Assembly: GCA_001460835.1 (NCBI GenBank)
Contig: CYKH01001210.1
Coordinates: 1 to 54,711 of the forward strand
Length of the DNA stretch: 54,711 bases
From: Bodo saltans
Taxonomy: Eukaryota > Euglenozoa > Kinetoplastea > Eubodonida > Bodonidae
Reading direction: 5' to 3'
Below are positions 35,954 to 47,100 of the stretch, one piece after another. Under the pieces are notes generated by a model that saw nothing but the letters and a program-made list of their open reading frames with translations, ran no database searches and was not told where the DNA came from. The first letter of the stretch is position 1. Every line of letters starts with the position of its first letter. Both the position numbers and the translations under genes were made by a program.

Positions 35954-37102
35954 ATGCTACCAGATGCCCCACCAGAAGCAGCTGAACCACACGTGGCCGA
36001 TGCGTCGTCATCTCAGTCCACTGGACAGGATGTGCCAACATTTTTTGTGAGCGGGTCACCCTTCTCGATCTACCAAGAGATGTGCCGCGTTCTCTTGACA
36101 CGCGGATGGAAAACCGAGAAGCGCCCCCAGCGAATGACACAATGCCGTGCCATTTTGGGTGATCGTTTTGATATCCCATATCACATTTTGCGGACCTGTC
36201 AGGTCTCACCGGGAAGACCAAAGCTGCTGGTGAATTACTTCAAGGGCAGTCACAAACTGACGCTCAAAGCGCCGATGGGTGAGCTGCTGTCCAAGTACGA
36301 GCCGGAATCGACTCAATGGATGCCGCAGACGTTTTCACTTTGTTCGGAGCCAAAGCGTGGCGTTCGTGACGAGCGCTCAGCGCTTCACTCCATATTCCAT
36401 ACTTCAGGCCCAATATGGATCGTTAAGCCATCTAGTGGATGCCATGGGAACGGAATGTTAGTGTCGAGCTCGTATGACGAAGTTTGCCACTTCGTTGATG
36501 CCAGCCCCAAGACACTCTTTGTGGTGCAGAGGTACGTCGACAGGCCACTGCTCGTGCTGGGGCGACGAAAGTTTGATATTCGTGTTTGGGCGTTGTTGGT
36601 TCATCCTTATTCGATTTACATATTCTCCGAGGCGAGCTGCCGCACGTCCTCGATGCCATACTCCACGGACCACTTGGACGATCAACTGGTGCACATTACG
36701 AACCATTGCATGCAAGAAGGCCACGCTGGTTACGGAGATTTCGAGGAGGGAAATGAAATCATGTTCACCGAGCTTGATCAGCATTTGCTGCTCGAGCACC
36801 ACCACACCAAAGTCGGTGGTAGTGGATCTCATCAGGAGGAGAAACCGACCTGTATCCTTCGCCATCAAATGGAGCACATTGTGCGCAAGACTCTTGGCTG
36901 CATCCAAGAGGAGATTGAGGTTCCAGAGGAGGACCCCTTCCAGTGCTTCCAGCTGTTTGGCTATGACTTCCTCGTCGACGAGACACTAAAGGTTTACCTA
37001 CTTGAGGTGAACGGATCTCCTGGCGCTGCCCAGCGATTGCTGACTCCGCTTGTCGAGGGTATGACGAACATTATCATCAAAAAGATTCCTTCCATACAAT
37101 AG
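35954..37102 (+). CDS. TTL: Tubulin-tyrosine ligase
   Basis: A 382-residue ATP-grasp ligase, nearly the length of animal TTL. It re-adds tyrosine to the C-terminus of alpha-tubulin. Visible signatures are IWIVKPSSGCHGNGM with K158, QRYVDRPLLV, GRRKFDIRVWALL, SCRTSSMPYS, HITNHCMQ, FEEGNEIMF, FQLFGYDFLVDE and YLLEVNGSPG with E351 and N353. The combination, especially RTSS.PY and EEGNE, points to true TTL rather than a polyglutamylase. The first 27 residues are Pro/Ala/Glu-rich and not conserved. The protein reaches the normal family end (NIIIKKIPSIQ), then TAG. The following ORF begins at the very next base and is in the same frame. Confidence 0.93.
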   Translation: MLPDAPPEAAEPHVADASSSQSTGQDVPTFFVSGSPFSIYQEMCRVLLTRGWKTEKRPQRMTQCRAILGDRFDIPYHILRTCQVSPGRPKLLVNYFKGSHKLTLKAPMGELLSKYEPESTQWMPQTFSLCSEPKRGVRDERSALHSIFHTSGPIWIVKPSSGCHGNGMLVSSSYDEVCHFVDASPKTLFVVQRYVDRPLLVLGRRKFDIRVWALLVHPYSIYIFSEASCRTSSMPYSTDHLDDQLVHITNHCMQEGHAGYGDFEEGNEIMFTELDQHLLLEHHHTKVGGSGSHQEEKPTCILRHQMEHIVRKTLGCIQEEIEVPEEDPFQCFQLFGYDFLVDETLKVYLLEVNGSPGAAQRLLTPLVEGMTNIIIKKIPSIQ

Positions 37103-37669
37103 ATGCGACCTCCAAAGCGGCGCATTGCGGAGAGCGAGGGTGACGAGGAGTTGCAGCAGGGCCCAAAAACTATTATGTCGAAAGCAGCTCGCAGAAAGCT
37201 TAAGCGCGCAGCCGTGGTGGTTACTTCAGAAATGAGAGAGCAACAACGCGAAGAACTCCGCGAGCTCCGCAAGCACCTCCGCATGGTGAAGTCCAACGGT
37301 GGCCGTCGCAAACTAGGGAAGCTGGAGGAGAAGCGAGCACGTGAGGAGGAGATGGCAACGGACTTCGCAGAAGATGCGCGGCCGCGCAAGAAGGGCCGCC
37401 GCCTTGAGGCAAATGAGTGGATTCCTCACGTGCAAACCCTTCCTGATAGCATGCTGCCAAAATCTATTGCAGTTGCGGAGCCGTCTCAAAAGCTCCCACC
37501 CATGCCGCTTCACCGACCGCAGCTCTCGATTCCGAACCCTATCAAGTTGACGCCGGTATCGAATGAAGAAGAGGCTGCCCCTAGCGTGGCATCTGCTGCA
37601 CGCCATCGTCCCTCGAAGCCAACGGGACCAAAGAAGCGTTCGCTCGCTGCTGATGAGGATCTTTGGTAG
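37103..37669 (+). CDS. Basic, probably nuclear protein abutting the TTL stop codon
   Basis: A 188-residue open frame of unknown function. The N-terminus is MRPPKRRIAES, a likely nuclear localisation signal, followed by KAARRKLKRA and a charged helix (about 38-85) rich in Arg, Glu and Lys. The C-terminal half is Pro-rich with conserved-looking EWIPHVQTLPDSMLP and ends SLAADEDLW. The composition looks like a ribosome-biogenesis or RNA-associated protein, but I recognise no family. Its ATG follows the TTL stop directly (TAG ATG) with no leader, so an independent mRNA would need a splice site inside the TTL coding region. An alternative ATG is at 37175. Readthrough fusion to TTL is possible because the frame is shared. 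Confidence 0.65.
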   Translation: MRPPKRRIAESEGDEELQQGPKTIMSKAARRKLKRAAVVVTSEMREQQREELRELRKHLRMVKSNGGRRKLGKLEEKRAREEEMATDFAEDARPRKKGRRLEANEWIPHVQTLPDSMLPKSIAVAEPSQKLPPMPLHRPQLSIPNPIKLTPVSNEEEAAPSVASAARHRPSKPTGPKKRSLAADEDLW

Positions 37670-38125
37670 GTGCTAACCTGGTTTTTTTTAAAAAAGTGCA
37701 TTCCGATTAATTGAGACAGATCATGTGTCGATGCTCTGTCGTCCTCTTTTTGTTGTGTCGATGTGTCTGTTGTCAGTCTTTATTAGTTTCTTTCTTCTGC
37801 AGCACTTCATTTTTGATAATGTTTATCATCATCACGAAATCTCATTGCGTTCCTGTAATTTTTGACAGTAGAAAGAAGGGACATCGTGTGAGCGTCCTAC
37901 AAGAGAGAAAATAGCAACACAGAAAAGGGGGAAAAAAGCACACGATCAAAGTTGTGTGTTCTCTTTTACTGTTTTCACTTGTTTCCCGCGTCGTAATCCC
38001 TTTCGCAATTGTGTCACTGTTCTTGGGAGAGACCAGCCACAAAATACTTAGGTGAACGCCAACTTGTGATAATAGAATCATCATTAGTCAACATCCACAC
38101 ACAATACCTGTCATACACAAACGAG
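37670..38125. other. Spacer before the dynein heavy chain gene
   Basis: A T-rich start (GGTTTTTTTTAAAAAAG at 37680-37696) is followed by alternating T/C runs, including TCGTCCTCTTTTTGTTG near 37740 and TTCTCTTTTACTGTTTTCAC near 37960. Several AGs between 38025 and 38050 could accept the leader. I see no gene. Confidence 0.5.
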
Positions 38126-41100
38126 ATGAGCGGCGAACGAACCATTAAAGATCTTGTAGAAGTAGTTCCTGAGGCCCTCCTCGAGGGCAAGACAGAGAAA
38201 GAAAAGTTTGAGATTTCTCGAGGCTTCCGCGCCTTAGCTCGCCTGAAGGAGCAAGAGGCAGGCCTCACGACCCAGGCGTACTTGAAGAGTGCACCTGCTG
38301 AGCAAAAGATTCCGAAGCCTCAACGCCGAATTCCTCAAACTGGCCATTCTAAATCCATCGTGAAGGTCAACGTTCCCAAGGCGCTTGTCAACTTGCGCCG
38401 TGATAAGAGTGCAGTCATCACCACCAGCAGTGGCTTGAGCCCAAAACGGTTGGCACGCGATGAATTTGGAACGGTGCACATCGACCCTCGTAGCGACCTT
38501 GCAACAGTGGAAATGAAGGGCAGCATCAAAAATGCCAGTCCCAGCGAGCGTATTGCGCTGCTGTACACGCCAACGGCCAATGTTCGCACAACTGGCCGTA
38601 ACGATGTCATGTGTGCGTACGAGTACCAAATCTCCTACCGCAACGTCGACGTCCCGCCACCCCCTCAAGATGAAGCATCGAAGGCCAGTGGTGCGGGTGT
38701 CGCTGGAAAAGATCCCGCCCTTAGCCACTTCCTCCCTTTGGACGAGTTCGATAATTTAGAGTTCGAACTTCACGCACCTCAGGCATGGATTGAGCTAGGC
38801 ACGGAGTGCGGTGGCACACCAGCCCGATCCAAGTATCACACGGAGAGCGACGGTGATGTGTGGACGGCGTGCCGAGTGACGTCGTACGACGAGACCACTA
38901 ACGCCTTCCGCATCACGTGGAACCACAACGGCAAACAGAAGTGGGTGAAACGCTTGAACCTTATTTTTGAAGAAGAGGATGAGCTGATGTGGCAAGAGCG
39001 CGTCGCCCAAGCTGAAGAGCTGCGCCAAGTTGCTGAGACGAACATTCGTCTGCACTTGTACGTTGAGAGCATCGACGACAATGTCATCACTCCTGTAGAC
39101 GAAGACCAAGTCGATCGCATCTTGGGCCTCGTTGCGGGTGAATTCCCTCTTCACCATCTCCATGTCGTGGAGGAGTGCATCGCTGAAATGCGGCACATGT
39201 ACTCCGTAGGCCTGAAGAAGGCAGTGCACAATTACCACTTCCGCAACCCGGTGGAGCAGAAGCGGTTGGGTCCGCTCTGCCTCCCTGCTCCCGACGCCGA
39301 TCCCATCCACTCCCTCAACCGTCTGCTCGGCACCATCGACACCCCCTCACCCAACTTCCTCGGAGCCCGCACCTACGTTGGTGAGAATCTGTTCACCACA
39401 CACGCACTTCTGTATGATACCCTGCTGGCCATCAACGTCCGTTGGCGTCAGTTTGAGAATGGGCTGCTGTGTGACACGAAGCTTAAGGGTATCGCGCTCC
39501 CTTGCGAGCTGCACATCTTCGAGGACTCACAGAACAAATGCGGTAGCTTCGTCTCGGAGCGCCTGCGTGAGGACTGGAGCAGCAATGTGAACACCACCAT
39601 CCAGAACGACTTGGACACCCACTTCAACTTCTACGAGGAGAGCATGGAGCGCTTCGTTGAGAGTCGCATGTTCCGCTTCTTCCGTATGGTCAATATTGCC
39701 ATGTCGTCGCAGCTGCGCCAACTGCTGGTGGCGACCATTACAAGTTACACAGACTTCCTCCAGCGCTACAAAGTTGTGTTCCCAGAAGGCTTCGACCAAC
39801 AAGCTGACATTGTGGAGGAGCTTGGCACTGATACCAAAGAGCGAGAGTACTGGGAGCAGAAAGCAGCAGATATCCTCGAGAGGCGTGCCAAGGAGAAGGC
39901 ATTGCGAGAGGCTGCCAAGCCACAAGAGCGCAAGAAGAAGAAGCCCGTCGCTGAGGTCAACCCAGATAACGACGAGTCTGTTCGTCCTGCTGGCGAAGAA
40001 GGGGCACCAGAGGAACCTTCTGCCCTTGAGTTCCCCTTCGTGCGCAACGAAATCCCCTACTCGCGTTGCATCGTCGACAAGACACAGAACCCCAACGGCC
40101 TTCGACCCCTGTTTGTGATCCGCCTCATCAGCAACGGAGACTCCGTCATGTTCTCACCCCTCCTCGAGGAGGTCGAGGACAAGGTCAAGGGTGTGTTTGA
40201 TAACTTTTTCACGTATTCCGACAATATCAAAGGCATCGGTGACCAGCTGTTCCCGTTGTTGGCCCTCCCCCCTGTCATCCTGAAGCCTCTCGATCAGCAA
40301 GAAGTGACTGTTGTTGCGTGCAAGGAGGCCATCCACGAAGTGATTGCCTCTAACATGGAGGGACCTCTACAACTCCAACGCATGTACCAACCCTTTGAGT
40401 ACATTTTGAAGACTGAGATCGATGAGCTTGTGGAGTCCTTCACGACTCGCAAGCCTGCCCCCACGCTGGATGACTTCGATGTGACCCTCGAGCGCCTGCG
40501 TCGTGACATGGAACGCATCCGCAGCCGCACTCTCAACGAAGTGAAGTTTGAGTTGATTCGTGTGGAGTGCGAGGGCGTCAAGAACTCTCTTCTTGGCAAG
40601 GCGTACAACATCATGCGCTCCATTATGGACCTGCTTGCCCAGCAACTGGCCGACGACACACAAACAGTGTCTGCAGGGTACAAGAATATTTTCACCCGTG
40701 TTGGCTTCGAGCCTACCACACCGGAGGAACTGCAAGAACTGAAGAACTTTATTGACACCGTTCCTGACCAGATGACGAAGCTCACGGAAATGTTCCAGCG
40801 TATCACGGAGGGTAACGACATCTTCTTGAAGTACAAGTACTTGACCCAGTACGACGACTTCGTGGGCTATTGGGATGCCTTCGAGTGGCCCAGGAAGGTG
40901 CAGCAGCAGCTTGAAGATAGTGAGTTCCGCCTCAAGGAGTACCGCAACACCTTCCAGACTGAGCTTCGCGAGAACTGCGAGCAGTTGTCCGAGGACATCA
41001 ACACTCTTGCTGCCCAAGTGGAGACCTTCTCTCGCGTGGGTGATGATGCTCGTGCGGATGAGTACTACGAGCACGCCAAGATGCTTGACAAGAAGCTCAA

Positions 41101-44100
41101 ACAATACCAAGCCGACATCATCAAGTACAACTCCCGTGAGCAGCTCTTTGGTCTGCCCACCACTCAATGGGCACATATCAAAGAAATCAAGACTGCCTTT
41201 GAGCCCTACTACCACCTGTGGGAGGTGGCAAGCAACTTCAACGCCGAGAGTGAGCGTTGGCAGAGTGCTCTCATCACCGCACTTACACCGAAGGATATCG
41301 ACAATCAAGTCACCGAGTGGAGCAAGAAGATGGCCGTCGTGTCCAAGAAGATCAAGGAAGAGGCACCCGCAGAGGTCGTGCGTAAGGTTCGCGAGAATAT
41401 TGAGCGCTTCAAGCCACTCATTCCCCTTATCTACGCCCTCCGTTCCAACCTTCAAGCAAGCCATTGGAAGAACATCTTCCAGATCTGCGGTGTTGACCAG
41501 GGCAAGGGCCAGCAACAACCTGGCAGCGAAGTCAAACCCCTCAACGAGTACATCAAGATGGGCATGCTGGACCACATCATTCAAATCGAGAGCATCGCAA
41601 CCACTGCCAAGAAGACATTTGAGCTTGAGAGTGAGCTCACTGGTATGGAGAACGAGTGGAAGAAGTTGTGCTTCGAGATGGAGCCGTACTTGGACACCTT
41701 CAAACTGAAAGCCAGCGAAATCATGCAACAAGTGCTCGATGAAAATATTCTTAAGACTCAGTCAATTCTTAGCAAACCGATTCTTCGCCAGGCCCAAAAC
41801 GTCCAGACACGCGCCTTTTTGTGGGCAAAGCAGCTGGACAACATTCAGAACACGCTGGATGAGTGGTTCAAGTGCCAAAACACGTGGGCGTACCTTGAGC
41901 CCATCTTTTCCTCCGCTGATATTGCACGATCCCTTCCCCACGAGAAGGGCATGTTCACTGTCATTGACGAAGCATGGCACAAGATCATGGACGTGACCCG
42001 CCAGACGCCTCAAGTCATTGCTCGTTGCCAAGATGAGACCCTGCTGAAGACACTTTCGGAGAGCAACATCAACTTGGAGCACATCTTGAGGAAGTTGCAG
42101 CAGTTCCTTGAAACCAAGCGTATGTCCTTCCCACGTTTCTATTTCATTTCCAACGAGGAGCTCCTTCAGATTCTGTCCAACTCCAAGGACCCCTACCTCG
42201 TGCAGCCATACCTGGCCAAGTGCTTCGAGGGTATCAAGCGCATTCACTTCCAAGACTCTCTTGACATCACTGCAATGGAGTCCCCTGAGGGTGAGGTGGT
42301 GCAGTTCTGCAAGAAGGTGAACCCAACCGATCACAATAACATGGTGGAGTTGTGGCTTGGTGCCGTCGAGGAAGTCATGGCTGAGTCCATCCGAGACCAC
42401 CTGCGTCGCTCTCGCGAGGATTACCCCAACCGCAAACGTACAGAGTTCATCCGACACTGGCCTGGTCAGATTGTCATTGCCATCTGCTCTGTGTATTGGA
42501 CAATGGAAGCAACTGAGGCGATGGTGTCCGACGCCACGGGTCTGCAAGGCTACGCCGAGAAGTGCACAGCTCAACTCGATGACCTGATTCTCTTGGTGCG
42601 TGATCGTGATCTCAAGCACGTAGAGCGGTGCACGCTCGAGGCGCTGGTCGTCATTGAAGTGCATGCTCGCGATATCATTATCGAATTAGCGGACAAGGGG
42701 ATCGACAATCCTAACGCGTTCGATTGGCTTGCTCAGCTGCGGTACTACTGGGAGGACGGCAACCTTGACGTCCGTCAGATCAACGCCTCGCTTCGCTACG
42801 GCTACGAGTACCTTGGCAACACCGGCCGTCTGGTCATCACGCAACTGACGGATCGTTGCTACCGCACGCTGATGGGTGCGCTCCACCTGAACTACGGCGG
42901 TGCCCCGGAAGGCCCTGCCGGTACCGGAAAGACGGAGACCACGAAGGATCTTGCCAAGGCCCTCGGCAAGTACTGCGTGGTGTACAACTGCTCTGACCAG
43001 ATTACGTCCAAGGACATGGCCAAGCTCTTCAAGGGATTGTCTCAGTCTGGCTCATGGGGTTGCTTCGATGAGTTCAATCGTATTGAAGTCCAAGTGCTGT
43101 CTGTCATTGCGCAGCAGGTGGCCACCATCCAAGATGCAATCGCGTTGAAGAAAACAGAGTTTATCTTTGAGGGTGCTCAGATCCGACTCAAGCACGGCAC
43201 TGCCGTGTTCATCACCATGAATCCTGGTTACGCTGGTCGTGCGGAACTCCCAGATAACTTGAAGGCACTGTTCCGCCCTGTGGCTATGATGGTGCCGAAC
43301 TACGCCATGATTGGCCAGATTCAGCTGTACTCGTACGGCTTCCTCATTGGTAAGGTTCTCGCCGAGAAGATTGTTGCCACCTACCGGCTTTGCTCAGAGC
43401 AGCTGTCGTCCCAAGACCACTACGATTATGGTATGCGTGCCGTCAAGGCCGTTCTGACTGCGGCTGGTCGCCTGAAGCGACAGTACCCGGACGAGGACGA
43501 GATGATTCTGATGCTCCGCTCCATTCAAGACGTCAACTTGCCAAAGTTCTTAGCCCAGGACGTGGAGCTATTTAAGGGTATCATTTCCGACTTGTTCCCC
43601 GGAGTCACACTCCCTGCACCTGACTACGGCGCGATGCGCAAGGCTCTGTCCACCGTGTGCGATGAGATGAATCTGCAGCTCACTGAGTACTTTGACCTCA
43701 AGGTGTTCCAAACGTACGAGATGATCGTTGTGCGCCACGGTATGATGCTTGTCGGTTTGTCCTTTGGTGGTAAGACGAAAGTCCTGCAGTCCCTTTCCAA
43801 AGCGCTGGGCCTCATGAAGCTGCAGAAGCTCGAAGAGAAGACTCGCCTCATCACCATGAACCCCAAGGCTATCACTATGGGTCAGTTGTACGGTAAAGTG
43901 GATCAGTCTGGCGAGTGGAACGACGGTGTGCTCTCCAACGCATTCCGTTCCGCCGGTGTTGACACCACCCCCGATCGTAAATGGCTTGTCCTCGATGGCC
44001 CCGTCGATGCCGTCTGGATTGAGAACATGAACACGGTGCTCGATGATAACAAGAAGCTTTGTCTTCAGAACGGCGACATCATTCCCATGAGCAAGTCCAT

Positions 44101-47100
44101 GAACATGATCTTCGAGGTGCAGGACCTTTCCCATGCTTCACCTGCCACGGTATCCCGTTGCGGTATGGTGTATGTCGAGCCTGATACCCTCGGCTGGCAG
44201 TGCTTGATGGACTCGTACTTGAACACCGTCCCAGAGTTCGTCACGAGCAACGAGACGTACATGACATGCCTCAAGGGCCTCATTGAGCACTTTATGCAAC
44301 CGATGCTTGAAGTGGTGCGCAAGAACACCGCCACCGCCATTCCCCAGGGTGGAAGCGTCTCGGTTGCTTCTTTCATCAAGCTGTTCAACACCTTCATTAA
44401 GGAGTTTGACTTCAGTGAAACCGGTCCACGAGAATACGAAGACAAAGACGTGATTGCCCGTCTTGAGGGATGGTTCTTGTTTTCCCTGACATGGTCCGTA
44501 GGTGGCTGCCTGTACAACAAGGACCGCATCACCTTCAACACGCACCTTGTCGATCTTATCAACACGGTGGCTAACAAGGACGGCTTCAAGATTACTCTTC
44601 CGCTCCCGGAGAACAAACGCACCTTCTATGACGTCTGCTTTGAGTGGACTAAGGAGTGCCGCTTCGTTGACTGGCTCGACACCATCCCAGACTTCCATAT
44701 TCCGGAAGGAAGCGAGTACCAAGAAATCATTGTGCCCACCGCGGATACTGCGAAGTACACGTACCTGGTGAATACATTCATTGCGAATATGTGCCCAGCA
44801 TTGCTTGTCGGAGACACTGGTACGGGTAAGACGATCATGATGAAGGCCATTCTCACCCTTCTTCCCAAAGAGACATACCCCCTGAACATGATTCAGTTCT
44901 CTGCGCAAACGAGCGCAAACGACGCGCAGAAGATGCTCGACAACAGGTGCGAGAAGCGCCGCAAGGGTGTGTATGGCCCCCCGATTGCCAAGAAGATGAT
45001 GGTGTTCATCGACGATGTCAACATGCCTCAACTTGAAGAGTACGGTGCGCAGCCACCCATTGAGCTCCTGCGTCAGTTCCTTGATCATGGCGGTTGGTAC
45101 AATCACACCAAGGATAATGTAGACTTCCGTGAGGTGGTCGATCTGCTGTTCCTCTGTGCCATGGGCCCCCCTGGTGGTGGTCGTAACCCCATCACCCAGC
45201 GTTTCACTCGCCACTTCAACAGCATTGCAGTGCCTTCATTCGACGAATCGACTCTCAAGAAGATCTTTGGCACTCTCATGGACTGGATTCTGACGCGAGG
45301 CTTCAATGCAGGCCTCCGCAGCCTCTCCCTCGGCATCGTATCGGCAACCGTGGAAGTGTACGAGACACTTGTGGAGCGCCTTAAGCCTACGCCCGAGAAG
45401 TCCCACTACACCTTCAACCTTCGTGATGTGAGTAAAGTGTTCCAAGGTATCTCCATGGTGAACCCTAACCGCATTCAAGACCAGCGAAAGTTGTACATGC
45501 TGTGGACGCATGAGGTGTTCCGTGCGTTTGCAGATCGTTTCATCGATCGCAAGGATACGGAGTGGTTTATCAACGAGTTGGACCCGCTCATGCAGAAGCA
45601 CTTCAAGATGGGCTACCGCTCCGTCGTTCCTACTGATGAGCCAACACTTTTCACTGACTTCATGAACGAGCAGGGTCTCTATGAAGAGGTGGAGGACATC
45701 GCCGAGGCCCGCAAGATGCTGGAGGACAAACTTGACTTGTTCAACTCATCACCAGCTGTCCGTGCAGGTCGCATGGACCTTGTCGTGTTCAACTACGTCA
45801 TTGAGCACGTGGCTCGTATCTGTCGTGTGTTGAAGCAACCGTCCGGCAACGTCCTTCTGGTCGGTGTTGGTGGTTCAGGTCGCCACAGTTGCACTCGTCT
45901 TGCTGCGTATCTGCAGGAGTATGAGTACCTCACCGTCACCATGACGAAGGACTACAAGCGTTCCGACTTCCACGATGATATTCGCCAGATTCTGCTCAAG
46001 ACTGGTCAGAACGGTTTCCCTGTCGCATTCACTCTTGCCGATACTCAAATCACCGATGAGACGTTCCTTGAGGATGTGTCAAACTTGCTCAACACTGGAG
46101 AGGTTCCTGGAATCTGGGACAGCAAGCAAGACAAGGACACACTCGAGAATGCCGCAGCATCGTTGCGCGAGGTCGCAAAGGAACTTGGACGTCCGGACAG
46201 CGCAGAGAGCTTCCTGCAGCTTTTTGTCGAGCGATGCAAGAAGTATTTGCATATTGTGCTGTGCTTCTCGCCTGTCGGAAAAACACTTCGTGACCGTCTT
46301 CGGAAGTTCCCTTCATTGGTGAACTGCACAACCATCGACTGGTTCCGTGAGTGGCCTGAGGAGGGTCTGCGCAATGTCGCAACACGTTTCTTAGACGATC
46401 TTGACTTGACGCCTGACCTTCGAGTATCCATTCGTGAATGCTTCGTGAAGTATCACACTCAAGTCCGTGAGCTTGGCGTGCAGTACCTCGAGGAAGCCCG
46501 TCAAAACACCTACGTGACCCCCACGTCCTATCTTGAGCTCCTCGGCACCTTCAGCGCCTTGCTGGAGAAGAAGCGTAACGAGCTGACCAAAATGCGTCAA
46601 CGTTACGATGGAGGTTTGGATCAACTCCGCAAGACGGAGGAGTCCGTCGAGGTGATGAAGCAGGAGCTCGCCCTTATGCAGCCTGAGCTTGTCAAGAAGC
46701 AGAAGATCACTGATGACTTGATTGTTGAGGTCGAGAAGGAGAGTAAGATCGCCGAGGCCCAACGTGCCTTGGTGGCTGTCGATGAGGCCGCAGCCAACGA
46801 AACGGCCGCGGCTGCCAAAAAGATCAAGGATGTTTCACAAGCCCAAGTGGATGAGGCCCAACCTCTCGTAGAGCAAGCCGAGAAGGCCGTCCAAGATTTG
46901 GACCCTAAGCAGCTGCAAGAAGTCAAAGCGCTGAAGGCACCACCACAGGGTGTGAAGTTTGTGATTGAGGTCGTCATGACTCTCCTTGGTGGCACGTACA
47001 AACCCAAACCCCAACGTGACCCTCAAACAGGCAAGACGTTCCTTCCGTACTGGGATCACGCCAAGTCTGTGTTGCTGACAGGTGAGTTCAAGAACATTCT

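Noticed and set aside
37100-37102. TAG as a reassigned sense codon
   Set aside because: Several other genes in the window end in TAG at the expected family C-terminus (DnaJ at 17494, the TPR protein at 16108), so the standard code fits.
38009-38125. N-terminal extension of the dynein frame
   Set aside because: It begins at GTG and translates the T/C-rich leader; the first ATG is at 38126.
40367-41731. A 454-codon reverse-strand open frame
   Set aside because: It lies wholly inside the dynein heavy chain. GC-ending codons of the sense gene produce long antisense frames; no domain is visible.
44138-45214. A 358-codon reverse-strand open frame
   Set aside because: It is antisense to the AAA modules of the dynein gene and has no independent support.
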